Shown: positions 13,401 to 24,068 of the stretch, in pieces
How the letters are laid out: the number at the start of each line of letters is the position of its first letter
Position numbering within the stretch: position 1 is the first letter of the stretch
Notes under the pieces: generated by a model
What the model was told of the DNA's origin: nothing
The model's database searches: none
Seen by the model: only the letters and a program-made list of their open reading frames with translations
Assembly (NCBI GenBank): GCA_013399305.1
Contig: VXAI01000272.1
Location: forward strand, 248,001-312,000
DNA: 64,000 nt
Direction of reading: 5' to 3'
DNA from: Rostratula benghalensis
Lineage: Eukaryota > Chordata > Aves > Charadriiformes > Rostratulidae
Translations under genes and position numbers: made by a program

Positions 13401-16400
13401 CAGGCCCTTCTTACAGCAGATGTAAATGAATCTGCTAAGAGTCGTATGCCGAACCCATTCCTACGGGTCATCCCAATCTGCAAGGCAGGAGACCAACTCA
13501 AGCCAAATTTCTGAAATTGTGGGATGTGCAAATTGTGTCTAAAACTCTTACTATCAATTTAACACCTTCAAAAGTGTTACAAGTGGAGCAGGGAATTGAG
13601 TCTCTCATTGTCCTGCTCCAGCTCCTCTCTTTTCTATTTCTCTCCCTGCCATTATTTTCCCTCCTCTTCTATGGCTGCTACGGCATGACACTTCCCATTC
13701 TGCATTCTCCTCAGATTGAAAGACTTCAGTAAGTCTTTCATGGCCTCCCTCATCACCTCTCGTACTCTCAATTTCTGCTTTGCCAATAAGCAATTTCAGC
13801 ACTTTGGTGCTGCCCTTCAAGCTCTTCAAAGTATCTACAATGGCAACCCATCTTCCTCCTCAAAATGCTTCTCCTCCACAACGCCCACAGAAAGTCTGAC
13901 AACAATTAGACACCTGATTCACTAAGATTACTGGCTGACAAGTACTGGCTACCTGGATACAACAGACACAAGAGACAGTTGTTACTTTCTACTCTGTCAT
14001 TTCCGTACAGTAGAGATGGTTTTCTACTGGATTCCTGTAGAAGTTGGAAGGAACCAGAACAATCATTCAGATTGGAATCTTGCAGAACTGCTTGTGGATT
14101 TTTTTAGGACAGAAATTAGTGAAAGATCTAGTGATTAGAGCAGCAAAGTTTTGGAGCAGTCTTCCCATAGCATTGGTGAGGTTCTCATTGTTCTAAAAAA
14201 AGCTGAACAAAACCAACCCAGTGTTTAAGGTGGCATATGTGTTAATAACAAAGTTTAAATGACAGGCTGCCTACAATAGCAGCGATTCTGAACAGCCCTG
14301 CTGTCTGTATGTCTGTTTGGTGTGAGAATGTCCCTCTAGTTCTAATTTGACTTTTTCAGGCCACGATGGAGTAACCTCCATGCACCGTGCTATAAACCCC
14401 TTCCTTTTGCTTGCTGAAGTAAAAGCTATTGCCACACAAATGCAGAACAGATAGTGTTCTTTTTAGAGGCAGATGAATAATAGACTTGTTTTTCACAGCT
14501 GGTACAGACATCTACAGTAGCATAGCTGGTTTTAATGAAGCTGCCCAATCCACAATAGGTAAGGATCAAACCCATTTATTTCTGGCACACATGCAGGTCA
14601 TTAGACCAGAGCCCATTTCACCTACAACAGTAGGATACAATGGAAAAAAAACCAAAAGTCAGCGAGTTTCCAAAGGTGGTTTCCAAGTTTTCCTGTGAAA
14701 TTAACTTAGTGCAGCACCTTTCTTTTAGGTTTGTTGTACAATGCTGCCCTGCACACTTAGAATTGCATCAAAAAATTCAGTTAGAAATTCCCACCACCTA
14801 TTTTGCATTCTCAAGAAAAGATATTTTTTTCTTAAAAAAAAATCTGAATAATTGTTATATAGAAATTAAAATTTTGAGTCAAAGTTGCATTTTTATAGCA
14901 TCCTTCATTAGATGACCTGGAATCCAGCACAACTACAGTTGGTAAGTGGGTCCCAAACATTGTCATTTTGCACACAAAGGAAAAGAACTAAGCTCAGCAA
15001 AGGAAAGAGTCTTCCCTGCTATCAAAGAGAAAAGGAAAAGGACTGGACCTATCAAATCCTGATTGCTACCATTAGAAAACATCACAGCTTTCAATCATAA
15101 AATAATTTTAAAATCTATTGTTTAAGTATGAAATTACCTTTACTCTCATCTGTTTTCATGTGATTTTCACTATCTTCAATGTAACCTGATCCTAAAATAT
15201 TAAAGCAAAAGTTGAGCTGAAAAAAATATTTATTATAGCCAAATAAATGCATTATACAGCTGTAACTCCTGTTGTCATTATGTTTACTGAGATATGAGAA
15301 ATTCTACTTTTATCTTCACACCTAAGACATTCACATAACACAAGGGGAAAGAGGTGTTATTAAGTGATGAGCTAAAAACCAGCCCAGGGATATCAGGTGC
15401 TCTAAGACACCACAGCCACCTCTGTAAAGTCCATTCAGATCTCAGAATGAAAGATCATGGCACATCACGATGCTGTGCCTGGATCACAGGACCATGTGGC
15501 ACAACTCAAATTTCCTCTCTGAAATAGTTTTCCTGCAGCTGTGTCAAAACTACCAAAACCAGAAAGTCATTTTCTTTCACCATGATTTCTCCACCTCTAA
15601 TATTGTTAACTGACTACCTGGTAGAAGTGTCTGAGCACACTTATAAAGCAATCTTTGTATAAGACATGTTCAGAAAAAACTGTACAAAGACAAAATGATA
15701 AAAGATACTGGAGAGAATCTTATTGGCATTCCACTGTATTCCCACAACACGGAGCCCTATCCAAACAACAACCATGTAAATCCAAAATTTGAAATAAATA
15801 TTTAATTAAGCCAAAAGATTAACAGCCTTACAGCAAAATATTCTACCTGAATAGTAGTCTCCATCATTGTGCTGTCTTGCCAGTTTTTCACTTGTTGAGT
15901 TTGTAGTCAAGGCAGAACTGAAAAACAAACCAACAAAAGTTGTTGTAATTATCCAAACCCGGTCAATTAAAACCAACAACGTGCTGATATGCAAAGATCA
16001 GTCATTGTCTCTGCTGACTACCACACCCACACATTCTCAACTACTGAAGCTAATGAAAATTTTGCCTTTAAGAGAAGCACAAGCAAACTTTAAGGTCAAA
16101 AATGTTCCTTCTTGCATTACTCTAAGACCTCAGTATTTTTAATTCCATACCTAAATGCATTCAAACATAGGCCTGACATTCTTCTATTTCTCTTTAGCTG
16201 GCCTTTTTTTTTCTATTTTTAGGGTATTTCCTCATCCTGTTGTTGTACTAGCAGGTGGTATGTGAAGCACAACCATCTATTGTCTGCAGGTGTGTGCCAT
16301 AATAAACTATGTTCACATGGTGGAAGGCCTGCAGCCCTTTAAACAGAAATACTTCACCATTAGTATAAAGCAAACCATCTTACCCAGACATCTCCATGGA

Positions 16401-19400
16401 CGGTCCTTTAGCTTGACAGAGAAAAATAAAAGCATCCATTAATAGATTGCACAAGTGAAATAATTTAAAAAGTAAAAAACAAATTAATAAATAAAATAAA
16501 AATAGTGATTATCTACCCAAGTCAGAGTAATTTCTCTTGGTTATCACAAAATTAATTACCTAGTGTCTTACATCCTGTTTATCACCCAGGTCCCTTAAAC
16601 GCCTCTTTCACAGAGAACCCAAGATCACAAACCCCAGACTTCAGCCTGACCAATTTAAGCAGCCTGGGACTTCCAGATACTTCAGCTTTCTCCAAATATT
16701 TTGCAATGTACTGCATATCACAAGATTCTTCTTTAACCAGATTTACTTATTTTCTGAAAGAATATGATATGAAAGAATACCCTATTGATAAAAGACAAAT
16801 CCCCAAGTAAAATTGAATGACAGTGTGGGGAGAAAAAAACACAAACCAAACAAACCCACAACCTTAAACTTCTTTCATGAGGACTGGAGAAGTACCTCAA
16901 TTATGCCCGAGTTGGAATCCCAAATCAAACTGTCATAGCTCTGTAAGGGATTGAAAGACTCCTTGGCCCTGTCTGTCTCTAACATTGCTCAGGGCTGAAT
17001 TCCAGACCTAGAACAGCATCAGAACAGTGCAATCCTGGCCTACCTCCAATAATCTTTGCTTCACCAGTGCCTTCTCAGCACCATTAGTTAGATGCTCCCA
17101 TTCTGCCCAATATACATGGACAGCTTCAGCACATTTGCAGCTTAATTTAGGTCACTCAGCACTTTTAAATAGATTTTTAGGGTTTGTAAATTGTATTTCA
17201 TCATCTTCTGAAACCTCATCCCCACAAACCTTAGCTCCTGAAAAAGATGCAAGTTTTTAGCTGTAGAAGATTTATCACCAAAGAACTAGAAGGGAACCAT
17301 TCATTACCCTTTTTCTTCTTCCACAAAAACCACCATAAAGTGAGAAGTACTGCTCCTGCAATAGGTATCAGGACAAATGCAGCAATGACTCCTTTCTGCC
17401 AAGATGCTAAGATGACTGGAAAGAAGAAAGACATGTTTAAGACCATCTGTACAGTGATAGGCCATCATTATCAACTTGTGCAGTTCCTGAGCTTTCATTT
17501 TACTACAAATTGGCCTTCTTACACGCAGGGGAAGAATTTTAAGGCAACTTGCATGCAAAGTTCACCAGTGAGCCTCTCCTTTGTGACCCTAAACCTCAGT
17601 CCAACAACAGATTGCTTTTAACTTGCATCTGGCTCATTTGGCTTTAGAGCATCCCTTAAACTTTACTATGCAAGTTAGACAACCTCTGTTTATATGGAGA
17701 TCTCTCCATTTAGCTTCTGACAAAGGTAGAAAAAAAGGAGGGAGCCATCCTTAGTGACACCCCAGATAACACGACCCCACCTCTCATAATGACACAGCAC
17801 ACAGTTTATCATAGAAGGTAGCTTACCATTGATGGTTATGGGATGGCTTTTCACATCCACGTTTGCCTGATTAGAAGCTATGCAGTAATACACCCCCGTA
17901 TCCTGCCTGCTCATTGCTTCCTTGCGCCACATGACTCTGTCTGCATTTTCACTTTTTTCAAATAGAAGAACTTCACGATCGGTTTTCCTAAAAATCCTAA
18001 AGAGGATTGGCCAAGATCCTTCATTCACGGAGCAGAGAAAAGCAGTCTCACTGCCATCTTCCACTTCTCCGTATGGAATGCTGCCCAAGCTGGCATTCCT
18101 GATCGGTACTGCAGAGGAAGGCACAAGGAAAACAAATCTTAGCACTATTAGAAATAACTTTGATGATAAAATATTGTATTGTAGAAATAATTGCTTTAAT
18201 ACCATTTTACTTAAACAGAGACTGCACAGTATTAATCTTTCTGAACAGTCTTTGCCAGACAGCATCCTCTAGTAAATGTTTTTGAACACCCAAAATAGAG
18301 AGGGCACTATCAGGATTTCTACTTTAGCGACAAATAAGCTGCGATACAGATCTCCAACGATTTTTTTCATTCAAGTGAGCAAAAATGTATTAAGATTTCA
18401 TATCCATTTTGTTCAGTCCATCATTTGCTGCTACACTTTCAAAAAACAAAATATGACATTAGACAAGGAGAAAAATTAAACATACTTACCTATTACTGTG
18501 ATGTTTAGAATATTGCTAGTTTTCACACCACTGGAGTGATTATTTCTAGCATCACATTTGTATCCTCTTTTGCCATTTTGTCTAATATTTTCATCCAGGA
18601 ATGTAGCATATGTGTCATTAATTACTATTTTCTTAACTTCATTTCCTTTGTAGAATGTGAACGTTATTGGCGGCGTTCCCGTTGCTGAACGACAGATTAA
18701 CCATAGAGGCTTCCCTAACACCACCTCTGGCAAACCACTGGCGACAGAAAGAGTTGGTTTGGAGACTGGAGCTGAAAGGGGAATAAAGAAAAAATGTTGC
18801 AAATGACACTGCATATGGCCAAAAGAAACAGTATTAGTTTACAGAAAACATGCAGATGTACAGAATTTAGCTAAGGAGAATGTAAGGGGAAAAAGGACAT
18901 AAAAAAAAAAGAAAGAAAAAAAAAAAGGATGAAAGGATCAGCAACACAGTTGTGGGTCATCCAAACTCCAGAACTAGCTCTGACCCGAGCAGAAAGTCTG
19001 TGGAGCAAAACCACATGCAGGTACCATTACCTGAGATCCATCCTGTGGCACCCAATCAGGGACCGCTCTTTCTGCAGCACAGTGAGTCCCAACCCAGTTA
19101 CCCCCTTTACAGACTTGAGAACCAACTGTACTTGTTCCATGAGAGGGCAGGAAACTAGTGTGTTTATAATTAGTGTGCTGGTGAAGGGCTGGTATTGATA
19201 GCAAAAAAACTTGGCTTTTCTGGAGTAGAGCTATCCAGATGACCTCTGGCTCTCATGGCTTTCTGCCTGGAGAGTCAGGGGGAGGGATTCAAGGCAGACA
19301 CTGACAAAGATTCAGGTCAAACTGATGTGTGAAATGTTTGAGGAACACTCCCAGCTCCTGCAAACAGTAACGAATGAGAGTTTATTCGGCACCTAGCAGA

Positions 19401-22400
19401 ACCATGGGAACAGGAGGAAGACATGCTGACTTCCCTCTCTTAGGGCCAGCCATGGAAAAGGCTGACTCGATTGTATTGCAAGAGGCCAAATCTTCTGCAG
19501 CTAAAGATCACAAGCACATCTCACAGGAATTCCTATTGCAAGAACTAATGGACACCCTGCTAGTTCAACTATCAACTGATTCTATAAACAGATGTGCTTA
19601 TTTACAAGCTTATGGCTTCGATTTCCCACCGCCCCCCCAGGGTTCTAAGCCTAGGCATCAACTCACCATAAACATTTATCCTTACAGGTTTGCTCTCCTT
19701 GACTATTCCTTTTACTTCAGCTTTACAGATGTAGGCTCCAGTATCGTTCACATTAACTCTCATTGTTACATTTCTAGAATTTTTCAACCAGATGTCCCCA
19801 TTTGAATTTTTCCTTAAGACAGAGAAGTTAGCTTTCCGAAAACCGCTAATGCTGCAACTCAAAGTTAATTCTTTATTTTCATCCAGCTTATTCATAGAAG
19901 CAACCAATATTGGCTTGGGGAATAACTCTGCAAGATAAAAAGAGGACAAATTCATACAAATTGAGCCTAAAGGAATATGACTACCTATCTCAAAGTACAC
20001 AGAATGAAGAAGACACTGAAAGTTTACAATTGGGGGGGGGAAAGTAATGTTATTATAATATAATAATATTTTCAGGGAAAACAGAAACTTAGCAATCACT
20101 TGAAAGCACTTCTCATAGTGTTATTTGAAACTATTATTTTAGTTGGAAAGCATTGGCAGGCAAATGCCAGAAACGTTACATTTTCTGATCTAAGTCTAAA
20201 TAGCCTTTCATTTAGAGAAAATTTACACTTGGATCTTGAGTTCTACCAAATTCACATTTAAATATTAATCCATTGAATAAAATCTAAGATGAACAGAGGT
20301 GTTACCTGACACATGAACATTCAGTTTGGTGGTTTTAGATGCTCTCCCTTGCTCCACCTTACACAAGTATTCACCATTGTCCTCTAGAGTAGCTACCGTG
20401 GAGTATTTCAAAGTTTTCTCATCTCGTACACTGTTCAGTATTGTTTTGTTTTTCTGGAGTATGATTTCAATGTCACGCATTCGGGCTACCACAGTCGAGC
20501 ACTCAAACTGTATTCTGTCTCCTTCTGTAATATTACTTGAAGGCCTGGCAGCCAGAGTAGGTTTTATAAATGGTTCTGCAAGAGAATGCATATGAACTCA
20601 TGACTCAACTTTTTAATTATAGCAAGCAAAGAAACGTAAAAAGAAAGGCTAAGCAACTTACCCCGGACTGTAACAAGTGTTTTGTTGCTGTGTTCTGAGC
20701 TTTCAAATCCCAGTTGTACATATCTTTTACCAAAGCAATCAAATTGTAAAATATTATCTCCCTCTTCAACAGCAAATTCCATTACAGAAAAATTTCTGTG
20801 TGCTTCAAGTACATGTTTTTGTTGAGGTGTTGAATTCATCTTCATCTTCTGGAAAACGAAATATAAAGGAGGTGCTTCTTCTGGCAGATCACAACGTAAT
20901 TTCACAACTTCACCCTCTAAAACTTCTTTTTTCTCAGCAGTCAGGATTGGTTTGGTCATTCCTTAGAACAGAAAACATGAAAAGAAATAGAACATTGAAT
21001 AGTGCTGAAATAAACACTATCTGTGATGACTGGCAGTGATTTATGCTAATGAACAGATGCAAATAACTTGCAAGAACTGAGCTTTTGAAGACAGTTTCTT
21101 TGACGTGTGGGTGCATGCCCATTGAGACACCTTCAGAAGAACAAAACGTCCCTCGAGAGGGTAATACAATCTTGAGGCAATGTGTGAAGTATGCAACTTG
21201 CTGTTTGGAAGGTAAGATCACTTCTTTGGTGTTTCCCATTGCCACTCAGAAACGAACAAGGGAAGAAACCAAACATCACACCAACTTCTGTACCTAGAGG
21301 TGCAGGCTTCTGGAGAAAATTATAGGCTCTGCACAACCCTGGAACTATTTAATGTTTCATTAATTCTTTCCAAGTTCCAAGGGGAAAATCAGCACTTGCA
21401 GTCGAGAACATGTGGTTAGAAAAAATATAGATGGAGGTAGCCCCTGTTCTCCTAAGAGATGAAACAAGACTGACACAACATTGCTTACAAAAGCAGCACA
21501 CCATTCATACTAGCTCTGGCAATGGCTATCGCCAGGTGAGAATCTCTGTACTCCAGTTCCATCTTTTCCAGCGATCTAACTCCTGCCACACCATCACGTT
21601 TGTGTATGATCTATAGGCACAAGCTTCCACAGCTAATACTTTGTCTAGGGAACTCAGGACAGGATGTGCCACAGGATGGTGGCACAGATTGCACTCCTGA
21701 CTGTCACTGATCTGCCAGTGTAGCCTCGGGACTGTGATTTCAGGTCTGTGCCTTCCCATTGGGATTTAGTACTAAGCTCTTGTAAAGTACTGTGATGTCT
21801 ATGGATAAAAAGCACTTTGCAAGATAATGTATTTAGCACTGACTATTACTACTGCCTCATGAAGGTTGTTCCCTTTTTGTATCTTAGAAAATGACAGTGT
21901 TTGAAGGAATACTCACCTTTCACCCAAACATGTAAGGAGTCACTAGTTTTTGTCTTTCCACCTGCTTCCACAATACATTCATAGTCGCCTGTATCTGAGG
22001 ATCTAGCCACAGGTACTTCATATCGTGCATCTTCTTTGTCTGATACAGTCATGAACACAAGCTTGCGATCCTTAAAAATGGTAAAATTATGCTTCAGCTG
22101 GAAATGGGTACTTTTGCTAATATCAGCATGGCAGATGATTGACATAGGATCTCCATTCTTTACTTTGACAGAGGGCTGAACCTGGATTTCCACTGCGTTG
22201 AAAGTAAAAACTTGGTGGCAAGAAAAGAAAACAAAGAGTTATCTTCATTTTCAATTAGTCCAACAGAATACTGTTATCTCAAGCTGCTACATGTTAGTCA
22301 TGACAATTAATTCACTGCACCCCAGTAGATGGTGTTATGATTTTTGTGGTCAGGTCTTGCAGATGTTGACAGTGGGAGCAGCTTTGCCTTCCACCGCACA

Positions 22401-24068
22401 GATACAGTAGTGGCAACCCCTGACTGTCACAGCCCACACCGTCCCTCTGCTCAGTCTTTGCCCCAGGGGACTGAGACAATCATGGATTTGGCCAAATCTA
22501 CTAAACTCCCTAGAAGACACAGAGGATGCTGGAATAGGTTTGCAGCTACTTCTTGGTTTTCCTTATTTCTCATGGTTTGTTGCCTTCAACTCTAATTGTC
22601 AGCAGATGAACAAAATTTTGTCTGTAAATCACAATCTTAGAATGATCTTAAATCTCTAGTTTAGGATAACTAGAGCAGAACAGGAGATATTTGGGTTCAG
22701 GTTCTGCAAGCAAATGTGTACATGCCCAACCACGCTGCTGGCAGTCCAGCAATCGTATTCTCAAGAGTCCATCGCAATCACACCCTCAGTAATTCAAACA
22801 GAGAAGTATATGCAGAAACAACACTTCCAATTAATTTAGATATGTTAATCTCTGAAAAAATATAGTGAATACAATATTCCTATCAAAGAAATTAATTGAC
22901 AAGCACTTTAAGAAATGAAGTTTGTGATAGCATTAAGATACATAGAGTGCTTCTGTGTTTATAACCACAGCAATGATAAAGAATTTGTAGCTTAAAATTT
23001 TGAAATCATTAGAATCCTATTTTTGAATAAGTATAGAAAATGATTTATGAATTCATCCACTTTCCCTGCCTTCAGAACTTACAGCTTTTAGGTATGCCCA
23101 TTTTAGCCTGGACTTGTATGAAAAATTTTCCTGCATCTAAAGAAGTTCCTTGCCATGGACATTTACCAGCTATTTATAAATTGTCCTTGCTAGAGAGCAT
23201 TTTGGGCATAAGAGCAATGGAAAAATTGTAAATATTTTTGCATGCAAATAGACAACATGACAACAAGAAGCAAACATTTCTCCCCAGTGATGGAAAAAGG
23301 GAAGCGTGCCGGGTGTACGTGCAGCAGACAGCGAGATAACGTAAAAAGTAAACTCATTCCTTTCAGAGCACAAGTTCCATACTCTGCTCAGACAGGAACT
23401 TCTCTCTTGCTAGAGAAAGAGCAAGAGAGAGTGCCCTTAACTTATATTCTATCATTTTATCCTACCTCCTTGCTTGTGGGTGTGAAAGGGTTTTTTAAAG
23501 ACAGATGGCTGAACCTGGGTTTTTTAAAGACCAAAAGAAAATGCTAGCAATTACATTTTCTCTCCCATCTCTTCCCTTGTCAGCCTCAGTAAAGTGAATT
23601 ACTCTAGGAAAGATTTCACCAAAATATCCATCAAAGTATGAACAGCACATCTCTCATTTAAATGCCATACCAAGAATACCAAGAAACACCACAAAGTAAT
23701 ACCTTTTTCCTTCTTTGTTTTTTTTTTCCCACATGACCAAATTTCATACTGAGATATAGCAGCGCAAATCCAGATGTACTCTGTTATGGATGCACACCAA
23801 CAACTGAGGAATTAGTTAAATTACCTATTTTAAATTTGTATGTGAAAAAACCCCTATAGTTACCTACCTTTCTCCTCAGTGTAAAGTTCTGAACCTGGGA
23901 AAAAACGAAAAGAAATGTTATTTTCAAAGCCTGCAGATTAAGAAAGCATAATGGGAAACAGTAAAAAGCCCCAACAACTCCCAAATTAACCAGAAACACG
24001 TGTACCAACTCAGATATTTAGTTATCAAACTTACACTGCAAGAAAATCACCAGAAGAGCAAGATACAT
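1451..24068 (-). CDS. PECAM1: PECAM1 (CD31), platelet and endothelial cell adhesion molecule 1, gene span from start codon to last confidently placed coding exon
   Basis: Type I membrane receptor of the Ig superfamily. In known family members it mediates homophilic adhesion at endothelial junctions and sends inhibitory signals through cytoplasmic ITIM/ITSM tyrosines that recruit SHP-2. Fifteen exons were placed by hand from splice sites and protein similarity: signal peptide (residues 1-11), a 9-codon linker, six Ig domains (about 21-112, 113-212, 213-302, 303-389, 390-483, 484-577), a transmembrane exon (578-613) and six small tail exons. Their lengths sum to 2142 bp (714 codons), with every junction in phase; human PECAM1 is 738 aa. 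Each Ig exon is phase 1-1 and carries the paired cysteines. The tail keeps an ITIM (VEYTEV, Tyr675) and an ITSM (TETVYSEI, Tyr698), 23 residues apart as in human. The terminal exon near the window start is uncertain. The assignment rests on domain order, exon pattern and motif matches such as VILASWQKG at the membrane entry. Confidence 0.95.
1474..8553 (-). other. PECAM1 intron 14 (no gene seen)
   Basis: About 7.1 kb between the ITSM exon and the 23-bp exon. It contains a CR1 tail near 3,500 and AT-rich unique sequence. No ORF in it resembles a known protein. Confidence 0.8.
3497..3544 (+). repeat. CR1 LINE 3'-end fragment
   Basis: Contains the conserved CR1 end (atctttaaggtcccttccaa) and two copies of the terminal 8-mer ATTCTATG. 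About 50 bp, on the strand opposite PECAM1. Confidence 0.85.
8554..8610 (-). CDS. PECAM1: PECAM1 exon 14: ITSM-bearing cytoplasmic exon
   Basis: 57 bp, phase 1-1, encoding APVQKGTETVYSEIRKANN. TETVYSEI is the immunoreceptor tyrosine switch motif (human TETVYSEV); Tyr698 is 23 residues after the ITIM tyrosine. The ccag acceptor at 8611-8612 is preferred: the AG eleven bases further in would bring a stop into frame. Donor GTAAGT. Confidence 0.93.
10423..10453. repeat. Poly-T/poly-A perfect palindrome
   Basis: GCTTTT... runs directly into ...AAAAGC: about 14 T then about 12 A, flanked by complementary GC. It can fold on itself and is a likely site of length polymorphism or assembly error. Confidence 0.8.
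11430..11489. repeat. Short local duplication
   Basis: The words GTAGTCTTTCACAA and TTCACAATATTGC recur within 60 bp, consistent with a local tandem duplication inside the PECAM1 intron. Confidence 0.6.
13207..13275 (-). CDS. PECAM1: PECAM1 exon 13: ITIM-bearing cytoplasmic exon
   Basis: 69 bp, phase 1-1, encoding PDLESAEVEYTEVEVSTLDP and HR. VEYTEV fits the ITIM pattern (I/V/L)xYxx(L/V); the human motif is VQYTEV. Tyr675 in this numbering should be the SHP-2 docking tyrosine. Acceptor ggggcag, donor GTAATA. Confidence 0.94.
13336..13407. repeat. Imperfect inverted repeat, possible ancient amniote element
   Basis: GGGCCTGACCCTGC at 13336-13349 pairs with GCAGGATCAGGCCC at 13394-13407 (13 of 14 bases) around a 44-base loop. 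It lies just upstream of the ITIM exon on the gene strand. The words resemble an old interspersed element I associate with reptile and bird DNA, but I cannot name the family. Confidence 0.5.
15138..15191 (-). CDS. PECAM1: PECAM1 exon 12: cytoplasmic exon
   Basis: 54 bp, phase 1-1, encoding GSGYIEDSENHMKTDESK; the human counterpart reads VRNHAMKPINDNK. Acceptor atattttag, donor GTAATT. Confidence 0.88.
15847..15917 (-). CDS. PECAM1: PECAM1 exon 11: cytoplasmic exon
   Basis: 71 bp, phase 2 to 1, encoding SALTTNSTSEKLARQHNDGD then YYS. Resembles the human segment with LNSNNEKMSD and YGHNDD. Acceptor tttttcag, donor GTAGAA. Confidence 0.92.
16384..16411 (-). CDS. PECAM1: PECAM1 exon 10: 28-bp juxtamembrane cytoplasmic exon
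   Basis: 28 bp, entering phase 1 and leaving phase 2, encoding AKGPSMEMSG; human has KAKQMPVEMSR here. Too short for ORF finding; placed from the splice sites (gtcaag acceptor, GTAAGA donor) and frame agreement with the next exon. Confidence 0.88.
17308..17415 (-). CDS. PECAM1: PECAM1 exon 9: transmembrane segment
   Basis: 108 bp, phase 1-1. VILASWQKG is followed by a single hydrophobic helix (GVIAAFVLIPIAGAVLLTLW) and a basic stop-transfer tail WKKKKG. Human has VILAPWKKG at the same boundary. Confidence 0.96.
17827..18108 (-). CDS. PECAM1: PECAM1 exon 8: Ig domain 6 (membrane proximal)
   Basis: 282 bp, phase 1-1. Cysteines in AFLCSVNEGSWPI and TGVYYCIASNQAN; human domain 6 has LQCAVNEGSGPI and EYYCTAFNRAN at the same places. 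Acceptor tcctctgcag, donor GTAAGC. Confidence 0.96.
18490..18771 (-). CDS. PECAM1: PECAM1 exon 7: Ig domain 5
   Basis: 282 bp, phase 1-1. Cysteines in LWLICRSATGTPPITF and GYKCDARNNHS, matching human CESISGTLPISY and YQCVADNCHS. Several N-glycosylation sequons (NDT, NHS, NIT). Pyrimidine-rich acceptor ending cccctttcag, donor GTAAGT. Confidence 0.94.
18900..18927. repeat. A-rich simple repeat
   Basis: Two A runs separated by GAAAG in the PECAM1 intron between Ig domain 4 and 5 exons. Confidence 0.8.
19667..19927 (-). CDS. PECAM1: PECAM1 exon 6: Ig domain 4
   Basis: 261 bp, phase 1-1. Cysteines in LTLSCSISGF and TGAYICKAEVKG; the segment LSCSISG...ANFSV parallels human LSCSIPGAPPANFTI. Acceptor ttgcag, donor GTGAGT. 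Confidence 0.94.
20306..20575 (-). CDS. PECAM1: PECAM1 exon 5: Ig domain 3
   Basis: 270 bp, phase 1-1. Cysteines in IQFECSTV and NGEYLCKVEQG. The ending GEYLCKVEQGRASK resembles human domain 3 GNYTCKVESSRISK. Acceptor ttgcag, donor GTAACA (weaker than consensus but in the correct phase). Confidence 0.93.
20662..20961 (-). CDS. PECAM1: PECAM1 exon 4: Ig domain 2
   Basis: 300 bp, phase 1-1. Encodes a domain with KLRCDLPEEAPP and ILQFDCFGK. The stretch VMEFAVEEGDNILQFDC closely follows human domain 2 (ILEFPVEEQDRVLSFRC), one of the clearest matches used to name the gene. Donor GTAAGT. Confidence 0.95.
21917..22192 (-). CDS. PECAM1: PECAM1 exon 3: Ig domain 1
   Basis: 276 bp, phase 1-1, acceptor aacgcag and donor GTGAGT. 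Paired cysteines lie in MSIICHAD and DTGDYECIVEA. In mammals this membrane-distal domain carries the homophilic binding face. It aligns with human domain 1 (variable strands, then DSGTYKC-type motif). Confidence 0.95.
22193..23867 (-). other. PECAM1 intron 2 (no gene seen)
   Basis: About 1.7 kb between the linker exon and Ig domain 1. Unique AT-rich sequence; no repeat or coding signal recognised. Confidence 0.75.
23868..23894 (-). CDS. PECAM1: PECAM1 exon 2: 27-bp linker exon
   Basis: A cag acceptor and a GTAGGT donor bracket exactly 27 bp, phase 1-1, encoding SELYTEEK between the signal peptide and the first Ig domain. The human gene has an equally small exon here (ENSFTINS-type linker), which supports both this exon and the gene identity. 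Confidence 0.85.
24035..24068 (-). CDS. PECAM1: PECAM1 coding exon 1: start codon and signal peptide
   Basis: ATG at 24068-24066 opens MYLALLVIFLQ, a short hydrophobic signal peptide. Upstream in frame there is a stop codon before any other ATG, and position -3 is a purine (GAAATG), which supports this start. The exon ends with one base of codon 12 (T) before a GTAAGT donor (phase 1). The 5' untranslated region and promoter must lie above 24,068; I cannot place the transcription start. Confidence 0.85.
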
